Source: Dasyornis broadbenti (taxonomy: Eukaryota > Chordata > Aves > Passeriformes > Dasyornithidae). From it: a DNA stretch of 64,000 nt. The notes beneath the pieces were generated by a model. It did not search any database and was not told the DNA's origin. It saw only the letters and a program-made list of their open reading frames with translations. Below are positions 1-12,937 of this stretch, one piece after another. The translations under genes and the position numbers were made by a program. The stretch's first letter is position 1. Every line of letters begins with the position of its first letter. Location of the stretch: assembly GCA_013397935.1 (NCBI GenBank), contig VZRN01003246.1:1-64000 (forward strand). Direction: 5' to 3'.

Positions 1-430
1 CGCTCCCGGCCCGACCCAGGCGCTCGCCGTAGCTCCGCGCCCGCACCCGCGGCTCCGGGTCTACCGCGACCTCAGCCCCGCTGCTCCGCGCTGGCAGCGC
101 AGCCCAGCCTGACCTCAGCACGCACCGGAGAGGCGGGGGGCGCATCCGCAAGTAGGGGCCCCNCTGCATGTAGGGCCCGCCCACCGCCGCGGCCAGGCGG
201 GGCCGCGCCAGGTGCCGGCGGGGCGGTGTGGAGGGGCCGGCCCTGCGCGGGGTGATGGCGGTGGAGCCGCGCTTCGCGTTCTGGCGCGGCGGGATGCGCC
301 AGGGCTCCCCTTCTGCGCCCTCGAACGGGCGGGGAAGCGGAGCTGCCGCCGTGAGGAGGCCGGAGGTGCCTTTCCGTTCCTTTCCTAGGTGCCTCCGCCT
401 GTCGTCTGGAGTGGCCGGAATACCTGCAGC
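1..430. promoter_or_regulatory. CpG island at left edge, probable promoter of the neighbouring gene
   Basis: Strongly GC- and CpG-rich with GC boxes near 196 and 221 and no TATA box. No coding exon is recognised in it. In mammals the gene left of LNPEP is ERAP2 or ERAP1; a leftward ERAP1 promoter would fit, with its body beyond the edge, but nothing in the sequence proves the identity. A GTGAGG at 350 could serve as a + strand donor of a noncoding first exon. Contains one N at 163. Confidence 0.6.
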
Positions 431-590
431 CACCACCTGCACAGTTTGAACTCTGAATTCTCTACCACCGCTACCTGTGTGTCCCCCTTCCCATCCGTGG
501 TGGGGTAGGAGGGTTCCAGCTGGCCCCTGAAAAGGAACTGAGCCCTGTTTTTGGCTAGGGCTAATGCTAAACAAACAGGATGTTGCTTGC

Positions 591-621
<31 letters not shown>

Positions 622-1456
622 TTTTTCTTTTTTTTTCTTTTTTTTTTTTCTTTTTTTCTTTTTTGGTAGGTACCTTTCCCTCCTGTGTTCCTAGGTAAGG
701 CCTGCAGTAAATAAAATGCAGAGATGATACTTGTGTGAATCATGCTGCTCAGCTTGTGTGTTGCCAGAAGGATTTGTCATCTCAGCCACCACAGTTGAAA
801 TCACTTGGTATTGCTCTTTTAATCTTTCTCCACCTACCCAAAGGTAAACATATACTAGAGCAGGTTTTCCCAGGTTCTCTCTGTCCAGCTGTCATAGGCT
901 CACCTGTATCTTTAGTCCTCGTCTCAGTACTGATTTGGTCTGGTCTTAAGGAATGCTGGAGGAATTGATCGGATGTTCAAGTGGGGATAGGAATACCTGC
1001 AGGCTGGTGTCTCTAGGCCCTTTTCTGGCCTCTGCCACAATAAAAAAGATAAGCAAACAGAAGAACTGCTCAGGTGATAGCTTGATGTGTGGTGCCTCAA
1101 TGGTGCTTTCTGATCTGTGACAGGAGAGATTTGTTGCAATTTTGTTCTGTCTGCACTGCATAGTGGAATTCAAATGAAGAGTTAGAGAATGCCTCACAAT
1201 TGCATTTTTTGGTCTTCCACTAATCAGAATTCACACCTATCAATAAAAGATATGAAAAGCTTTTCATTCCTCCAATGCAAATCTGTGACAGTTTTCTAGA
1301 GCTATACTTTCATGCAAAGCACCATCTCCCTATTGCTTTATCAAGCCCATCAATGCAGAGAGATAAGCAAGAAGAGGACGCCTTTTTATACAGTTTGAAA
1401 ATCTGCATAAGAACGTCCCAGTTTTGCTAGGAGCTGTGGACAAGTTCTTAATACGG
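431..1456. other. intergenic, no gene seen
   Basis: AT-rich beyond the island. Apart from the pyrimidine tract at 590-664 I see nothing interpretable; short ORFs on both strands have no family resemblance. Confidence 0.6.
590..664. repeat. T-rich pyrimidine tract, degenerate (TTTTTC)n
   Basis: About 75 bp of T and C only, with C spaced every 6-10 bases. Confidence 0.9.
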
Positions 1457-1800
1457 TGTGCTGGTTTTGGCTGGGGTATAGTTAATTTTCTTCACAATAG
1501 CTATTACCTGGCTATGTTTTGGATTTGTGCTGAAAGCAGCATTACTAATACAGGGGGCTGTTTTTGTTACTGCTGAGCAGTGCTTGCACAAAGTCAAGGC
1601 CTTGTCTTCTCACACAGCCCCAGCAGCGAGCAGACTGGAGGTGCACAAGAACTTGGGATGGGACAAGCCAGGACAGCTGACCCTAACTGACTAGATGGAT
1701 ATTCCATATCATATGGCATCATGTTCAGCATAAAAAATAGAGGGGAGAAAAGGGAAGGGGCTGATGCTCAGAGTAATAGCATCTGTCTTCCCTAACATAC
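1457..1800 (+). mobile_element. truncated ERV LTR (passerine ERVL-like family)
   Basis: Starts TGTGCTGGTTTTGGCTGG and continues with gttaattttcttca, ggatttgtgctgaaa, tgctgagcagtgcttg and a gacagctgaccc-tgac block, then gatattccatatcatatg. This order matches a very abundant songbird LTR that I know by sight. The 3' portion with the polyadenylation signal is missing, so it is a fragment. Noncoding. Confidence 0.75.
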
Positions 1801-3025
1801 TTTCTGCACAGAAGAATGGCCCAAAATTAGACTTGAGTGCAACCTTTCTTTGAAGATAAGAAGGGCAATGTCATGCAGTGTTTGGAGAATGGTGTGAAGA
1901 TGTCAGGTGCTAATCATGTTTTGCACTGTTGTTTTTAAACATTTGGGAGTTGGAGCTCTTTTTACCATTTTATACTCAGAATAGTGGAGGGAAGAGGAGA
2001 CCTTTATCTGTTTATCATTACAAGTCATCTGTGTATCGCCCTGTTGCATTTTGACAAAAACCTACATAGCTCCCTCTTGGCATAGTTGAAGCCCAATGTC
2101 AGGCACATACCTGTAGTGTATTTACACACCGACCTCCAGTCATGAATTATGAGGGCAAAATGGACTCATATTCATGCATTAATTATCTTTATGAAATAAA
2201 GATAGACTGGATTTCCAGATGAAGTTTTTATCTGGTTTTATGGACCCTTTGAACCTTGTTCTTGGCTGTGCATTCTCTCTAAGAAGCCTCATTCTTTCTG
2301 AGTTTAGTCCTTGCAGCTTGCTCAACATAAGCATGTATGTTTTAGTGAGCTCCTGAGAACAAACTTTATCCTCAGTGAGCACAGGCTTCAGTTGTAATTC
2401 CTTCCCGCAGCATTTTCATCAGCTTGTGTGGAAAGGAGAATTGCATTCTCCCTTTACTGTCGTCAGCAAATGGAAACGTTTTTCTTTTTACATCCTTAAT
2501 GCTGGTCTCCCATCTCTGCTCAGCATATTCATCCTGTGTGGCTACAGTTTTGTTCTCAGAGCAACTTCTTAGCCTAAGCCTGAGTAGTGTCCTGTTTCTT
2601 GACGAGCGAGTACCCGGGTGTCTCAGGGGCTGTAAGACTCCCAATAGCTGCTGATTCGGGAATGGTATTTTCTAGGCCCTTTGTATGAGAGCAAATTTTT
2701 GCCCTGAAGCAAGATGAGTCTCACTTTCTTTAAAATTCAAAGGATCTCATTACCCAGAAGTCTAGCAGCTCCCTAATTCCTGTTCTGCCAGTCATGGGAG
2801 GGGCAAGAAAGCCCCGACAGAGCTCCAAACTCAGCCTGATACTGTCCCTTGTGGCTCAGTAAGGAACCACATTCTCTCCCCTGCGTTGACAAGCAGCATG
2901 TGAGATGACAAGTGAGCAAAAGCACACCGGTGCAGGGCAGCTTCTCTAATATTTCCGAATCTCTCTTAATTTGCCTTCCAGCAGTGTGTGAGGATAGGAA
3001 CCATGGATGTGCTGCGTACCTCTAG

Positions 3026-3111
3026 GAAAACCCAAACTTGAATAATACCTATGAATGAACACAGAAAAGAAAACCCAAACCTGGATAATACCTATGAATG
3101 AGGACAGAATA
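3026..3111. repeat. 43-bp tandem duplication
   Basis: Two adjacent copies, starting at 3026 and 3069, begin gaaaacccaaac and share taatacctatgaatga, with about four mismatches. Confidence 0.9.
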
Positions 3112-4931
3112 ATCTGCAAGACAAGCTTAGCAGAGAAGTAAAATTAAGAATTCCATTGTCTGTCTAATATCAGACGTTGTTCCAATGTAAGTCTGCAAGG
3201 CCCATAACACTTTTGCATGGGCACAAGATGCCTTCCAATCCCAGTCTACTCATGCAGGATACATCTACACCTGCAGGACTCCTAGTCCCTGCTCTGAATC
3301 ATTTTCACATGGATTTTTGGAGGAAACAGGCTTCATCTTTTTCAGAACTTTGAGCACATTTATGAGTTCTGGTTGGTAGGTTTCCATCGTATATTTTTAC
3401 CAAACATAAAGATAGAGGGGTGATGGCGAAAGGGAACTCTCTCTGTGAAAGAACAAATCCTGAAATGTTATGATCTGAACAGAACATTTACTTCTCAGAT
3501 CTGTGTCTCTTGAAGTAGAAATAATTTACAATTTGTTTCAATTTAGGGAATTAGTAAAAAAAGGGACTCTTAAATTTGGTACAAGGCCTATCATTGCACT
3601 TGATACAGGCATATCATTGCACACAAGTCACTAATTCGTGCTAAGTATGCACTCTTCTAATCCTATAAATTTAATTAAATAATGAATTTAAGTAGCATCT
3701 ACTCTGGAATTTATAAGGTCTTGTTTCCTCTCATACTTCTGATTTCCATGTATAATAAGTGTTTCAGTACATGCAGTGCATTTCAAATTAAGATGAGGAA
3801 AAAGTGACATGCGGAGCAAAGTACTTTCTGTATTAATAAGCACTCAAGCAGTGCTGCCAAGTCTAACTTTACAGTTCTCTTGCATGAAAACAAGTCCAAA
3901 ATTTTTAGTATTGATCAACTTTTCACACTGAGATATCCACAAAAAATACAGAAAAGAGAAAATCCTTCTGGTTATTATGGCTTTAGGGTAGGCAAAAAAA
4001 AATCATATGCATTCACCATGTTAAGAACAGCCATTGCAAAACAGAGAAATGTTCCCTTTCTTGAGGCACTTCTTTCTTGGTGACTAATGTCAGATAGTTG
4101 AGAAAGGGTGTGTTGCATCCATAATGCATTTGGATTCCTCCTATTTGTGTATGTTGCATCATACACTAATCACACCCAGGTAATGATTAGAGATCAATCT
4201 GTTATCTACAGGCTTTTGAAATGCTCAATGTTTTCCTTTTCTTGCGTATGTGTGACTAAATATAGGATTATTAGGAAGTTCTGATTTTTCTGCTTTCCAT
4301 TGACATCTTCCTGCAATTAGTTTATTCCCAAGTAAGGAGAAAATCTTATACTGTGAGCATGTGTGAGTTATTTAAGTCCAACCAATTTGTCCTATATTCT
4401 CATGCTGCAGGAAAATCCCAACCAGATACTTCTCTTGAATTCTACTTTTGTGGTCATCTCTTTGCCTCCAAGAACAAGTTCACATTCAATCAATCATCTT
4501 TAGTTTTCTTAAATCACATGGGCTCTTCAAAGTCAGATTTTGAAGGGTCTTGCCACCTGCAGATATCCTGCAGAATTTGCAAAAGCAGCTTCATAAAGCC
4601 AGCTGGATTCAGTGTATATGGTGCTTGCAGACATTCCACTTGTCATATTCTTGCATCTTTAGGTGCCTCTCTTTCTGGAAATCTCTGGCTCAAGTGACCA
4701 CTGTGATCTGCATCATAGATTTGCTTTGAGCACAGGCAGTCTGGAGTCATTGAAATTGTGTCCTTCAGTCCCAGTTACCCTTCAGATAATGACGAATTCT
4801 GGCAAATATGTGGCTGTAACAACACAGGGTTCTCCATGGTTTGGAGAATTTGGCTGGAATCTTGAATTAGCCTGAACTCAACTGGATAAATGAGACCTCT
4901 GTCATTTTGGAGCAAGCACTTTTCTTTGTTG

Positions 4932-4953
4932 TTTTTTTTTTTTTTTTTTTTTT
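4932..4953. repeat. poly(T) run
   Basis: Uninterrupted T of about 22 bases. Confidence 0.95.
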
Positions 4954-6302
4954 CCCTGGAAAGTGCACATTGCCATGTGTAAATATCTCAGAATTCCGAT
5001 TTCTCTGCTCTGAGTTCTAGCACAATATGGAACCCTCAGGTAGTAACAGGACCTCCTGCACGGTGAGAAGTTGCACACTGGTGCAGAGGCCCAAAGTGGT
5101 AATGAGATCTCCATTGTTAGAGAGGGCACTGAATATGCAGATTTAGCCTGGCCCAGCTTTCAGTAAGACAGTGGTCCAGAGATATCTGGAGCTTCTGTTC
5201 AACCTAAAATGAAGCTGCTCCCCTGTCTGTATTCTTTCCAGTCCTTGTGTTCCTATGCTGCATAAGGCAAGACACTGACCCAAAAACCCGCAGTGGCACA
5301 AAGGACTATTTTCCATATGATGTACCTGATTGCTACCCTACTAAAATACTACTATTCAGCCTTAAACTGAAAACCATTGTTCTATAATTCTACTTATCAA
5401 CTGCAACTGTAAGGACAAACTAATTCTTTTGGAGAACCTCAGCAGAATAATGGCACTAGATAATTACAATGAATGATTTATTTTTAAAAAACATCTTTTT
5501 ATGATCAGCATAGTATAGAATTTTATGATCACAGTAGCACAGAATTTTTGTAATTGGTATCAGTGTAGCACAATTCTATAAGTAGCATATCACTGAATTT
5601 AAAATCACGTCTTAACTGCTGTTTCTTAATCACCTGGACTCTCTGCATGTTGGGTGGTTGGCTTTCAGTATCAATAAAACAATCATAATCTACAGTCAAT
5701 CCTGAGAGGAAGCAGAAAACAGTGGAGGTGTCCCTGACAACTGGGGCTCATGGGGTTTGCTGTCCAGCCGCAGTTGTGGTCCAAGTCCCACTTAGGGCTT
5801 GTAACAGCTTGATTTTACGGAGTACTCTCTGTGTGATGGTATGCTTCATTTTTCTGTAGCTGTGTCATCACAACCTGTTTGGCCAGGTGCCTGAGATCTT
5901 CCAAGCTGTAAGGAAGTGAGAAGCTGGGCTGGTGCCCAGGAACCTTGAGGATGATATGGAGGTGGATAAGACTGCCTGGTGTGTGGGATCTTCAAGACCT
6001 GATGAAGCGGAAGAAGGGGGCTGACACGTGACCACTCAGTCACAGGAACAGCTCTTTGCCATATTAAATGGCATTACTTATGCTAACCATATTACCATGA
6101 GTCAGGAGCACAGGAATGGGGCAGCAGAAATGTGTGCAGAGAAAAAATAGACCCCAAGATTCAATGAAGAGGGAAACTTTTGATACAGCACAGAGAAAGA
6201 TGCAAGATCCTGCTGGCAGAAGTACTGTTGCAATGCTTTAGGTCCATTGTTCAGGAAGAATAATTTTAAAATCATCACAGTTAAATTCCAGAGCCCTCTG
6301 TT

Positions 6303-6338
6303 AAAAAAAATAAAAATAAAAATAAAAATAAATAAAAG
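6303..6338. repeat. (AAAAAT)n A-rich microsatellite
   Basis: Repeated taaaaa units, partly degenerate. Confidence 0.9.
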
Positions 6339-8322
6339 AATTTATAAAAGATTTTCCTTTTTTTCTGAACTTATTTCTAGTTTCTCTGGGCTAAATAGGT
6401 TTTCTAATTAGGAAACACCTCTGGTTGAACAGGTTTTACATTATGCTGTTGGAATGTGTGGAAGCAGCAATTTGGAAATTCACAAACAGCTCCCAGATTT
6501 GTTGGAAATATTGAAAAAGAACTCTCCATTCCTTGTAACTCTTATTCACATCAGGCTCAGAATATCCAATTACTTTTTCAATATTATGATAATGAAGAAG
6601 AAACAGTACTTTGCAGGTGTCAACCTTTGTACTTGTCAAGTATCAAAATTATCAGAATAATATCAGAACATCAGAATAATTCCTCTTCATAATTTACTAA
6701 TGACCAATTTTCACTGGTCAGAGATTGCAAATGAACTTTCTTCATAATGATCTTCTCAGCAGAGAACTAGAACAGAAGGATAGACAGTTCTGCATGATAA
6801 AAACCATTTAATCTGCCTTGATCAATTGCAGGGAATTGAGGTATAGCTCAAGTACAGAGACTCCAGGAAATTAACATATGCACCCATAAACATTCCTCTG
6901 GAAGGCTGCAGCAGACACTACAGCACAGTGAGACCAGCCTCAGCAACTGGGCAAGTAATCATACTTCAGAAATACATTAGTAGCAACTAATGAGACAAGA
7001 GATATGAGAAATTTCATAATCTTATTTTCAAATTGGTCTGTATGAAGCAAGAAAGGAAGGTAATATTGAACATAGGCGTCCAACAAACAATCCATCCAGC
7101 TGGTGCAGTAATTTAGTCTGGATTCTATGGAAACACGAAATACAGCTCTTCAATTAAAGGCTAAATCATAACAACTGAAAGTAAGGTAAATTTCTGCATG
7201 CAACTTTGACTAACATTTCCAAATCTACAGTGCAGACAGAGTATCTATTATGTTATCAGTTGTGTTTTAACATTTCCCTAGTTCAAGCAGAGCAATGAAT
7301 TAATGACTCTCAGAAGTCTTCTCCTACCTCATTTGCATGATGTTTCAGTTATCATAGAAAAAGGAACAGTTCTGCAGTTTGATTTTCCAGATTGGTCATA
7401 CAGATATATTATACCACTATTGGAAGATGGGCTGCAGATTTTGCTGTTGATTTCTTGCTCTTTGTGGATCTAATGAAGAATACTATTCCAGATAATCCAG
7501 GTCAAGTGTTGCTTCATGCCTCTGATAGTCAGCAACAGTCATTTACAAAGTGTTTGACTGTCCTGGTGCTCTTTTGTGCAGCAAACAGCTCCTATAGTTC
7601 TTCTTTGGTCCACAAGCTCCTTGATTCACAGCTTTCCTGTCAGGTTCTGAATATCTAGCAGGAACACAAACCATTTTGTAGCTCCTGATTGCACTGTGTT
7701 GACAAAAAGGACTTTGCCTCTCAACACCTGCATTTTCCCACAGTTACAATTTGTAGGTCATTTTTCTTCTGTATCTTGTACAAAAGAGGAGAATGGTCTG
7801 TAACCAAACCAAATATCAAGGAGTTTCGTAATAATCAAGTTCTTACAATGGAAACATACACACAAAAATTGCTGAAGCCTGAAATTCTGCTTTTATAGAG
7901 GCAAATAGTTCAGTGACTTATACAGTGGCACATGCTGCAAGGCAACCAAGACAGCTCTGATTCTTTAATAAATTACTCCTATGTCAGTGTCCTCCTCTCT
8001 GACATTTCATTCCATTTTACTCAATATAAGGTTAATTGCTCCCATTTACTGAGTGTCTGCTAGCTTATAGATGACCAAAAATGGCCATGTTACATAATGA
8101 GAGATTTTGCAACTGTCTTGCAAGTAATCCATATGCAGATTTGCATTTTAGAATGCTTGGAAACCATTAAAGGAGCTTTAAGCAGAATCACATTGTTCAA
8201 ATACAGTCAAATGGCTGACTTCTCAATTAGGATAATGTAACTCACACAAATAATATAAGTCACACAAATGCGAAGGGTTTTTCTGCACACACCTAGCACA
8301 GCCTTTGCATTTGTATTGGTTC

Positions 8323-8888
8323 TGTTTGAGGTGGAGTTCATTTTCCCACAGCAGCCCCCACAGTGCTGTGCTTTGCATTAGTAGCTGGAAAGGTGTTGAC
8401 AACACAGCAGTGTTTTGGCTGTTGTTGAGCAGTGCTGGCACAGCATCAGCTCCACCAGGAGGCTGGGATGGGCAAGATCTTGGGAGAGGACATGGTTGGG
8501 AGAGCCAACTCAAATTGACCAAAGGGGTATTCCACACCACAGGATGTCTGTCCAGCTACAAAACCTAAGGGAAAGGAGGAAGAAGGTGTGGCATTCCTTG
8601 CTTATCGTGTTTGCCTTTTGGAGCCTCTACTGGTTGAACTGAAGCCCTGCTTGCTGGGAAGTGGCTGTATATCACTTGCTGCGGGGAAATAAAGAATAAA
8701 ATCTTTCCGGGTTTTTTTATTCCTTTGATTGCACATATGCAACATTCTCTTCGGCTTTATTAAACTGCCTTTATCTCAACCCATGAGAGGTTGTTTCCCA
8801 TCTCATTTTCTTTCTGCTCCCATCCAGCTGAGGAGAGTCAAGAAGGGCTTGGTGGGCTCCTGGCTCCCAGACAAGGTCAATCCACCAT
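8323..8888 (+). mobile_element. solo ERV LTR, diverged (same family type as at 1457)
   Basis: Contains the gctgttgttgagcagtgct block, gccaactcaaattgacc, gggtattccacaccac and, near 8685-8700, tandem AATAAA signals. A U5-like region follows with tattaaactgcctttatctc and aacccatgag. The order is that of the songbird LTR family at 1457, but with many differences, so it is old. No gag, pol or env is attached. Both ends are approximate. Confidence 0.7.
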
Positions 8889-9270
8889 ATCACTGTCCTC
8901 TTGAAGCCCCCAGAGTTCACCAAGTTTTTGAAGAATATTCATAGTTTGAACCACAAAGAGACTAGTGGCTGTTGATTATCCACCGAGGACTTCATAACAA
9001 TCGATCTTTGGCAAAGAAACTTTTTTATTTTTTTGAAAAAAAGTGTTGGTGATCCTTGGTATCTCCCTTTAAAACATTCATTGCAAGTTAAAGTGGAGGA
9101 TGTCTGTCAGCTGGTGTCTGTGATCACTTCTAATATGGAATGGTGAAATGCAGTGGCTTTTTAAATATAAAAAATATTTTTAGGGTGTTATGTATTTTCC
9201 CCTGAAACATAAAGGATTCTTTGGAAGAATTCAGATTAGGCTTTCTTCTTCAACCACCCAACATGAGGGA
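8889..9270. other. intergenic, nothing identified
   Basis: AT-rich, no gene or repeat recognised. Confidence 0.5.
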
Positions 9271-9405
9271 TTGAATCATTTGAATAGTTTAGGTTGGAAG
9301 GGACATTTAAAGGTCATCTAGTTCAACTCACCACTGCAATGAGCAGGTACATTCTTCAACTACATCAAGTTGCTCAGAACTCTGTCCAACCTGATCACTT
9401 CTGAA
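9271..9405 (-). mobile_element. CR1 LINE 3' fragment
   Basis: On the + strand it reads gaatagtttaggttggaagg then ggtcatctagttcaactc and later caagttgctcagaactc and ccaacctgatca: the reverse complement of the CR1 3' end. Decayed. Confidence 0.8.
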
Positions 9406-10050
9406 ATAGACCAAAGCAAAAAAAGCACTGTTTGCAAAAATTTTCCTGAGGACTGCATCTCTTTAACTATCCCAATCCCTTATAAAATATTATGTAGTGG
9501 AACAGTAAGCAATGAGTATTACGTCAGCTATCATAATCTGGCAAAATTCCATCTGTTAATACTGACAGTCACCCGCTTTGAAGGGACAGACCTACCAGAA
9601 CTAGAGTTATATCTACCTGTTGCCAGCCATGAGACATAATGCCCTGAGGAGAGAAACGATGAGATGAGAGTGTATGTGCACTCTGCATAGCTTTTAACCA
9701 GCAAATAATTTACTTGCTCTTGCTTTCTCAAATAATCAGTCATTCATCTTCTCAAAGTGAGGAGTAGGTGGATCAGAAACTTTCGAAGTGAACCAACAGA
9801 GAAACTTTCTCTGCAGGCTGTGAATCTCATAAAGCCTATCTGAGGCACTGGTTCTGACATTACTGGACATCTGCTGGCAAACAACAATAAAGAAGAATAA
9901 ACTTTGCTACTATTCCCCCATGAACAGACATAAGAAATGTACCATCTGTTGCCCAGAGGAGACAATATCACAACGGTGGCCATAATGCAGCTGCCTGGAA
10001 GAGGGGATCTCAAGTGTTATATAGATGCGTCCTCACTTTTCAACTGCCAG
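9406..10050. other. intergenic, nothing identified
   Basis: Short unrelated ORFs on both strands; no exon or repeat recognised. Confidence 0.5.
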
Positions 10051-10745
10051 TGTGGTGGGTTGACCATGGTTGCCGGGTGCCCACCAAAGCCACTCTATCA
10101 CTTCCCTCCTCAACTGAACAGGGGAGAGAAAACAGAAACAAAGGCTCATGGATCAAGATAAGGACAGGGAGAAATCAGAAGTGAAACCCACTTGAATTGA
10201 GGAAATTAGTTTCATTGATTGCTAGTCAAATCAGAGTAAGAGAATGACAAATAAATTCAAATTTTAAAACTCCTTCCCCCCCATCCCTCCTTCCTTCCTG
10301 GGCTTAATTTGACTCCCCTATTCTCTCTACCTCCTCCACTTCCTAGCAGCACAAGAGGATGAGGAATGTGGGCTGACGTCAGTTCTTCACACATCTCTTC
10401 TGCTCCTTCCTCCTCACAGGAAAGACTCCTCACTCTCATTCACTGCTCCAGTGTGGGGTCCCTCCCAAAGGAGACAGCTTTCCATGAATGTCTCACAGAC
10501 TACAGTTCATCATGAGCTGGTCCAGCATGGGTCCTTTCCATGGGGTGCAGTCCTTCAGGAACAGACTGCCCCAGCATGGGTCCACCATGAAGTCACAAGT
10601 TCTGCCAGCAAACCTGCTCCAGCATGGGCTCCTCTCTTCATGGGTCCACAGGCCTTGCCTGGAGCCTGCTCTACTGCAAATTTTCCACAGGGTCATAGCC
10701 TCCTCTAGGCACATCCACGTGCTCCAGCATGGATCTGCTGTATTC
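10051..10745 (-). mobile_element. ERV LTR (second passerine family), degraded
   Basis: The + strand begins TGTGGTGGGTTGACC and continues with gcccaccaaagcc, cactcta-tcacttccct and aggggagagaaaa, then a stretch with several gctccagcatggg units (10519, 10570, 10617, 10719). This is the antisense view of a common songbird LTR, which by memory starts at the other end with TGT and has a TATTTAA promoter. That promoter end is missing or unrecognisable here. ORFs reported across it on both strands are chance products of the GC-rich repeats. Confidence 0.7.
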
Positions 10746-11720
10746 TAGCACCAGGGTGAAAGAGCATAGCTGAAGAGAAGGCATGATCTGCATCCATACT
10801 GCACTTTTCTTTTCCTTGACAACACTTCTACCCACAGGCCACTGGAAAGCTGACTGACCATATGCCCAGCAGCACAGCAGTAGTGGCTGGGATCATGCAT
10901 CTGTTTTCTGTCTGTCTCAAAGAAGCTTTTGAGATGATTTTAGAGTGGGACTGGATTGTGGACTACTACAGATATTCCTGGCACAGACTTTCCTACTGTT
11001 GAAAAAAGCATCATATGTGTGTGTCTCCAATGACTGAATCCAGCTTTGAGGAACAGCTCTTGCCATAAAAATGAACTAGAAAGTATAGATACATTTATTT
11101 TTCAAGACTGCAACTAGTAAACTCATTTAACACATTAACCAATTAGTTTATCACTCTTTCGCTCATGAAATTACATTCCATTATGAACTGCCACTTTGCC
11201 ATTTACACTGACTCAATTAAACATGATTATTTTGGGTAACAGAGTTTAATATCCTTTTAATTCCTGGCCCTGAGTCCAGATGGTTGTTATCCAAGAGTTA
11301 CACAGTTCTGATCATAAACTTGCTTAACTCAAGGCATGTTATAGCCATTATGTCTGTAATTGAAATTAATTTTCCAGTAATTCTAATGGAGCCTGAATAT
11401 TTGTTTTAATTGTATAAAAAACCCAGAGAAAATCCTGTCTCATTGTAATCTCATATAGTCAACCGCTGCTTTCCCAAACTGATATGTGGTATTATGAGAG
11501 GAGGAAGGATCCTTACACAGTCACAAAACTGCAACAGAGTATGTGTTGTTGCAGCCAAAATACTCTAACTGCTGCCTTTCTAATAATAGAAGAATTGTGG
11601 GAAAAAGAGAAGTTTCTTTTCATAAGAAACACTGAAATTTCCTAATTGTATTATTGTGAATAATTGTGAAAAGCCAAAGCATTCCTGAAATATCAAAGGT
11701 AAAAGGTAGGTTACTTATTT
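10746..11720. other. intergenic, nothing identified
   Basis: AT-rich with no recognised gene; some of the left end may still belong to the neighbouring LTR. Confidence 0.5.
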
Positions 11721-12467
11721 AGCAGTGCAAGATCCTACACCTTGGTCATGGCAATACCAGCCACTGCTACATGTTGGGTGGAGAGGTGATTGAGAGCAGC
11801 CCTGTGAGAAGGACTTGGGGGTCCTGGTGGGTGAGAGGCTGGACATGACCCAGCCATGTGCACTCAGCCCAGAAAGCCAAACGTGTCCTGGGCTGCATCC
11901 AGAGCAGCGTGGGCAGCAGGGGAGGGAGGGGATTCTGCCCCTCTGCTCTGCTCTGATGAGACCCCACCTGGAACACTGCATCCAGCTCTGGGGTCCCAGC
12001 ACAGGAAGGACATGGATCTGTTGGAGTGAGTCCAGAGGAGGCCACAAAGTTGATAAGAGGACTGGAGCACCTCCCTCACAAAGACAGGCTGAGAAAGATG
12101 GGTCTGTTCATCCTGGAGAAGGCTGTGTAGAGACCTCATGGCAACCTTCCAATATCTGAAGGATCTTAAAGGGAAGACGGAGAGGGACTCTTCATCAGGA
12201 GCTGTAGTGACAGGACAAGGAGTAAAGGGTACAAACTGAAAGAGGGGAAATTTAGATTAGATATTAAGAAGAATTTCTTTACAGTGAGAAGGTGAGACAC
12301 TGGAACAGGTTGCCCAGGGAAGTTGTGGATGTCCCAGCCTTGGTACTGTTCAAAGCCGGATTTGGTAGGTCTGGAGCAAACTGTTATATAGAAAGTGTCC
12401 CTCCCCATGGAAGCAGGGGTTGAGACTAGATGATCTCTAAGGTCCCTTCCAACCTTAACATTCTATA
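11721..12467 (+). mobile_element. CR1 LINE, 5'-truncated, with end of ORF2 and 3' UTR
   Basis: Reads through the C-terminal end of the CR1 reverse-transcriptase ORF: the frame at 11942-11998 gives a CSALMRPHLEHCIQLWGP block, followed by gagtccagaggaggccacaa. It ends with the CR1 3' UTR (ggaacaggttgcccaggga, actagatgatctctaaggtc, ccttccaacctt). Frameshifts and stops break the protein, so the element is dead. At about 750 bp it is the longest CR1 piece here. Confidence 0.92.
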
Positions 12468-12827
12468 AACAGTAATCTAAGTAAGTAAACATATTTCATA
12501 TAACATTATTGGTATAAAATTATTTTCAAAGTGTAATAACATTAACGGAAACAAAAATACAGAGAAAAGAAATAGACCTAATCCATAATTTCCTGCAGAA
12601 ATCTTTTCTTCATAGAAATGGAAATGATTCTGTAACATGATTGGCTTTTTTAACTAAGAACTGGACTTTGGTGACCATGGGAACTTGTCACATATTTATA
12701 TATATCTGTTTGAATACCACACCTGGCTGGACAACAATCTTGGCTGGGAGACTGGTAAGAATGAGAAGCTCTAAACATTAGTAGTATTCATTTGAAGGTT
12801 TTTTTGCAATGATTTGATACTGCTTGG
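12468..12827. other. intergenic, nothing identified
   Basis: AT-rich; no gene or repeat recognised. Confidence 0.5.
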
Positions 12828-12937
12828 ATGCCAGGCACCCACCAAATGCCACTCAATCACTTCCCTCTGATGTTGGACAGGGGAGAGAAAACATAACAAA
12901 GGGTCCATGAGTTGAGATACAGACCAGGAGAGATCCT
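12828..12937 (-). mobile_element. fragment of the 10051-type ERV LTR
   Basis: The + strand has ccaggcacccaccaaatgcc, cactcaatcacttccctct, ggacaggggagagaaaaca and ccaggagagatcc, in the same order as at 10051-10200. Only about 110 bp survive. Confidence 0.7.

Larger units (their letters stand above)
1801..8322. other. intergenic, no gene seen
   Basis: AT-rich sequence with scattered short ORFs (the longest is 114 codons, at 4353-4697) that show no recognisable domain and no exon-like splice pattern. It holds a 43-bp tandem duplication, a poly(T) run and an A-rich repeat, listed separately. No internal retroviral genes were seen between the two LTRs that bracket it. Confidence 0.55.

Noticed and set aside
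228..449. 73-codon ORF in the left CpG island
   Set aside because: Arg/Gly/Ala-rich frame typical of CpG islands, with no similarity to ERAP1 or another known N-terminus.
4353..4697. 114-codon ORF of unknown function
   Set aside because: No recognisable domain, no splice sites of note, AT-rich context; likely chance.
10451..10748. Overlapping ORFs on both strands
   Set aside because: All fall in the internally repetitive ERV LTR (gctccagcatggg units).
11815..12159. 114-codon + strand ORF
   Set aside because: It lies inside the CR1 LINE; the part around 11942-11998 is the end of its reverse transcriptase, with frameshifts on both sides.
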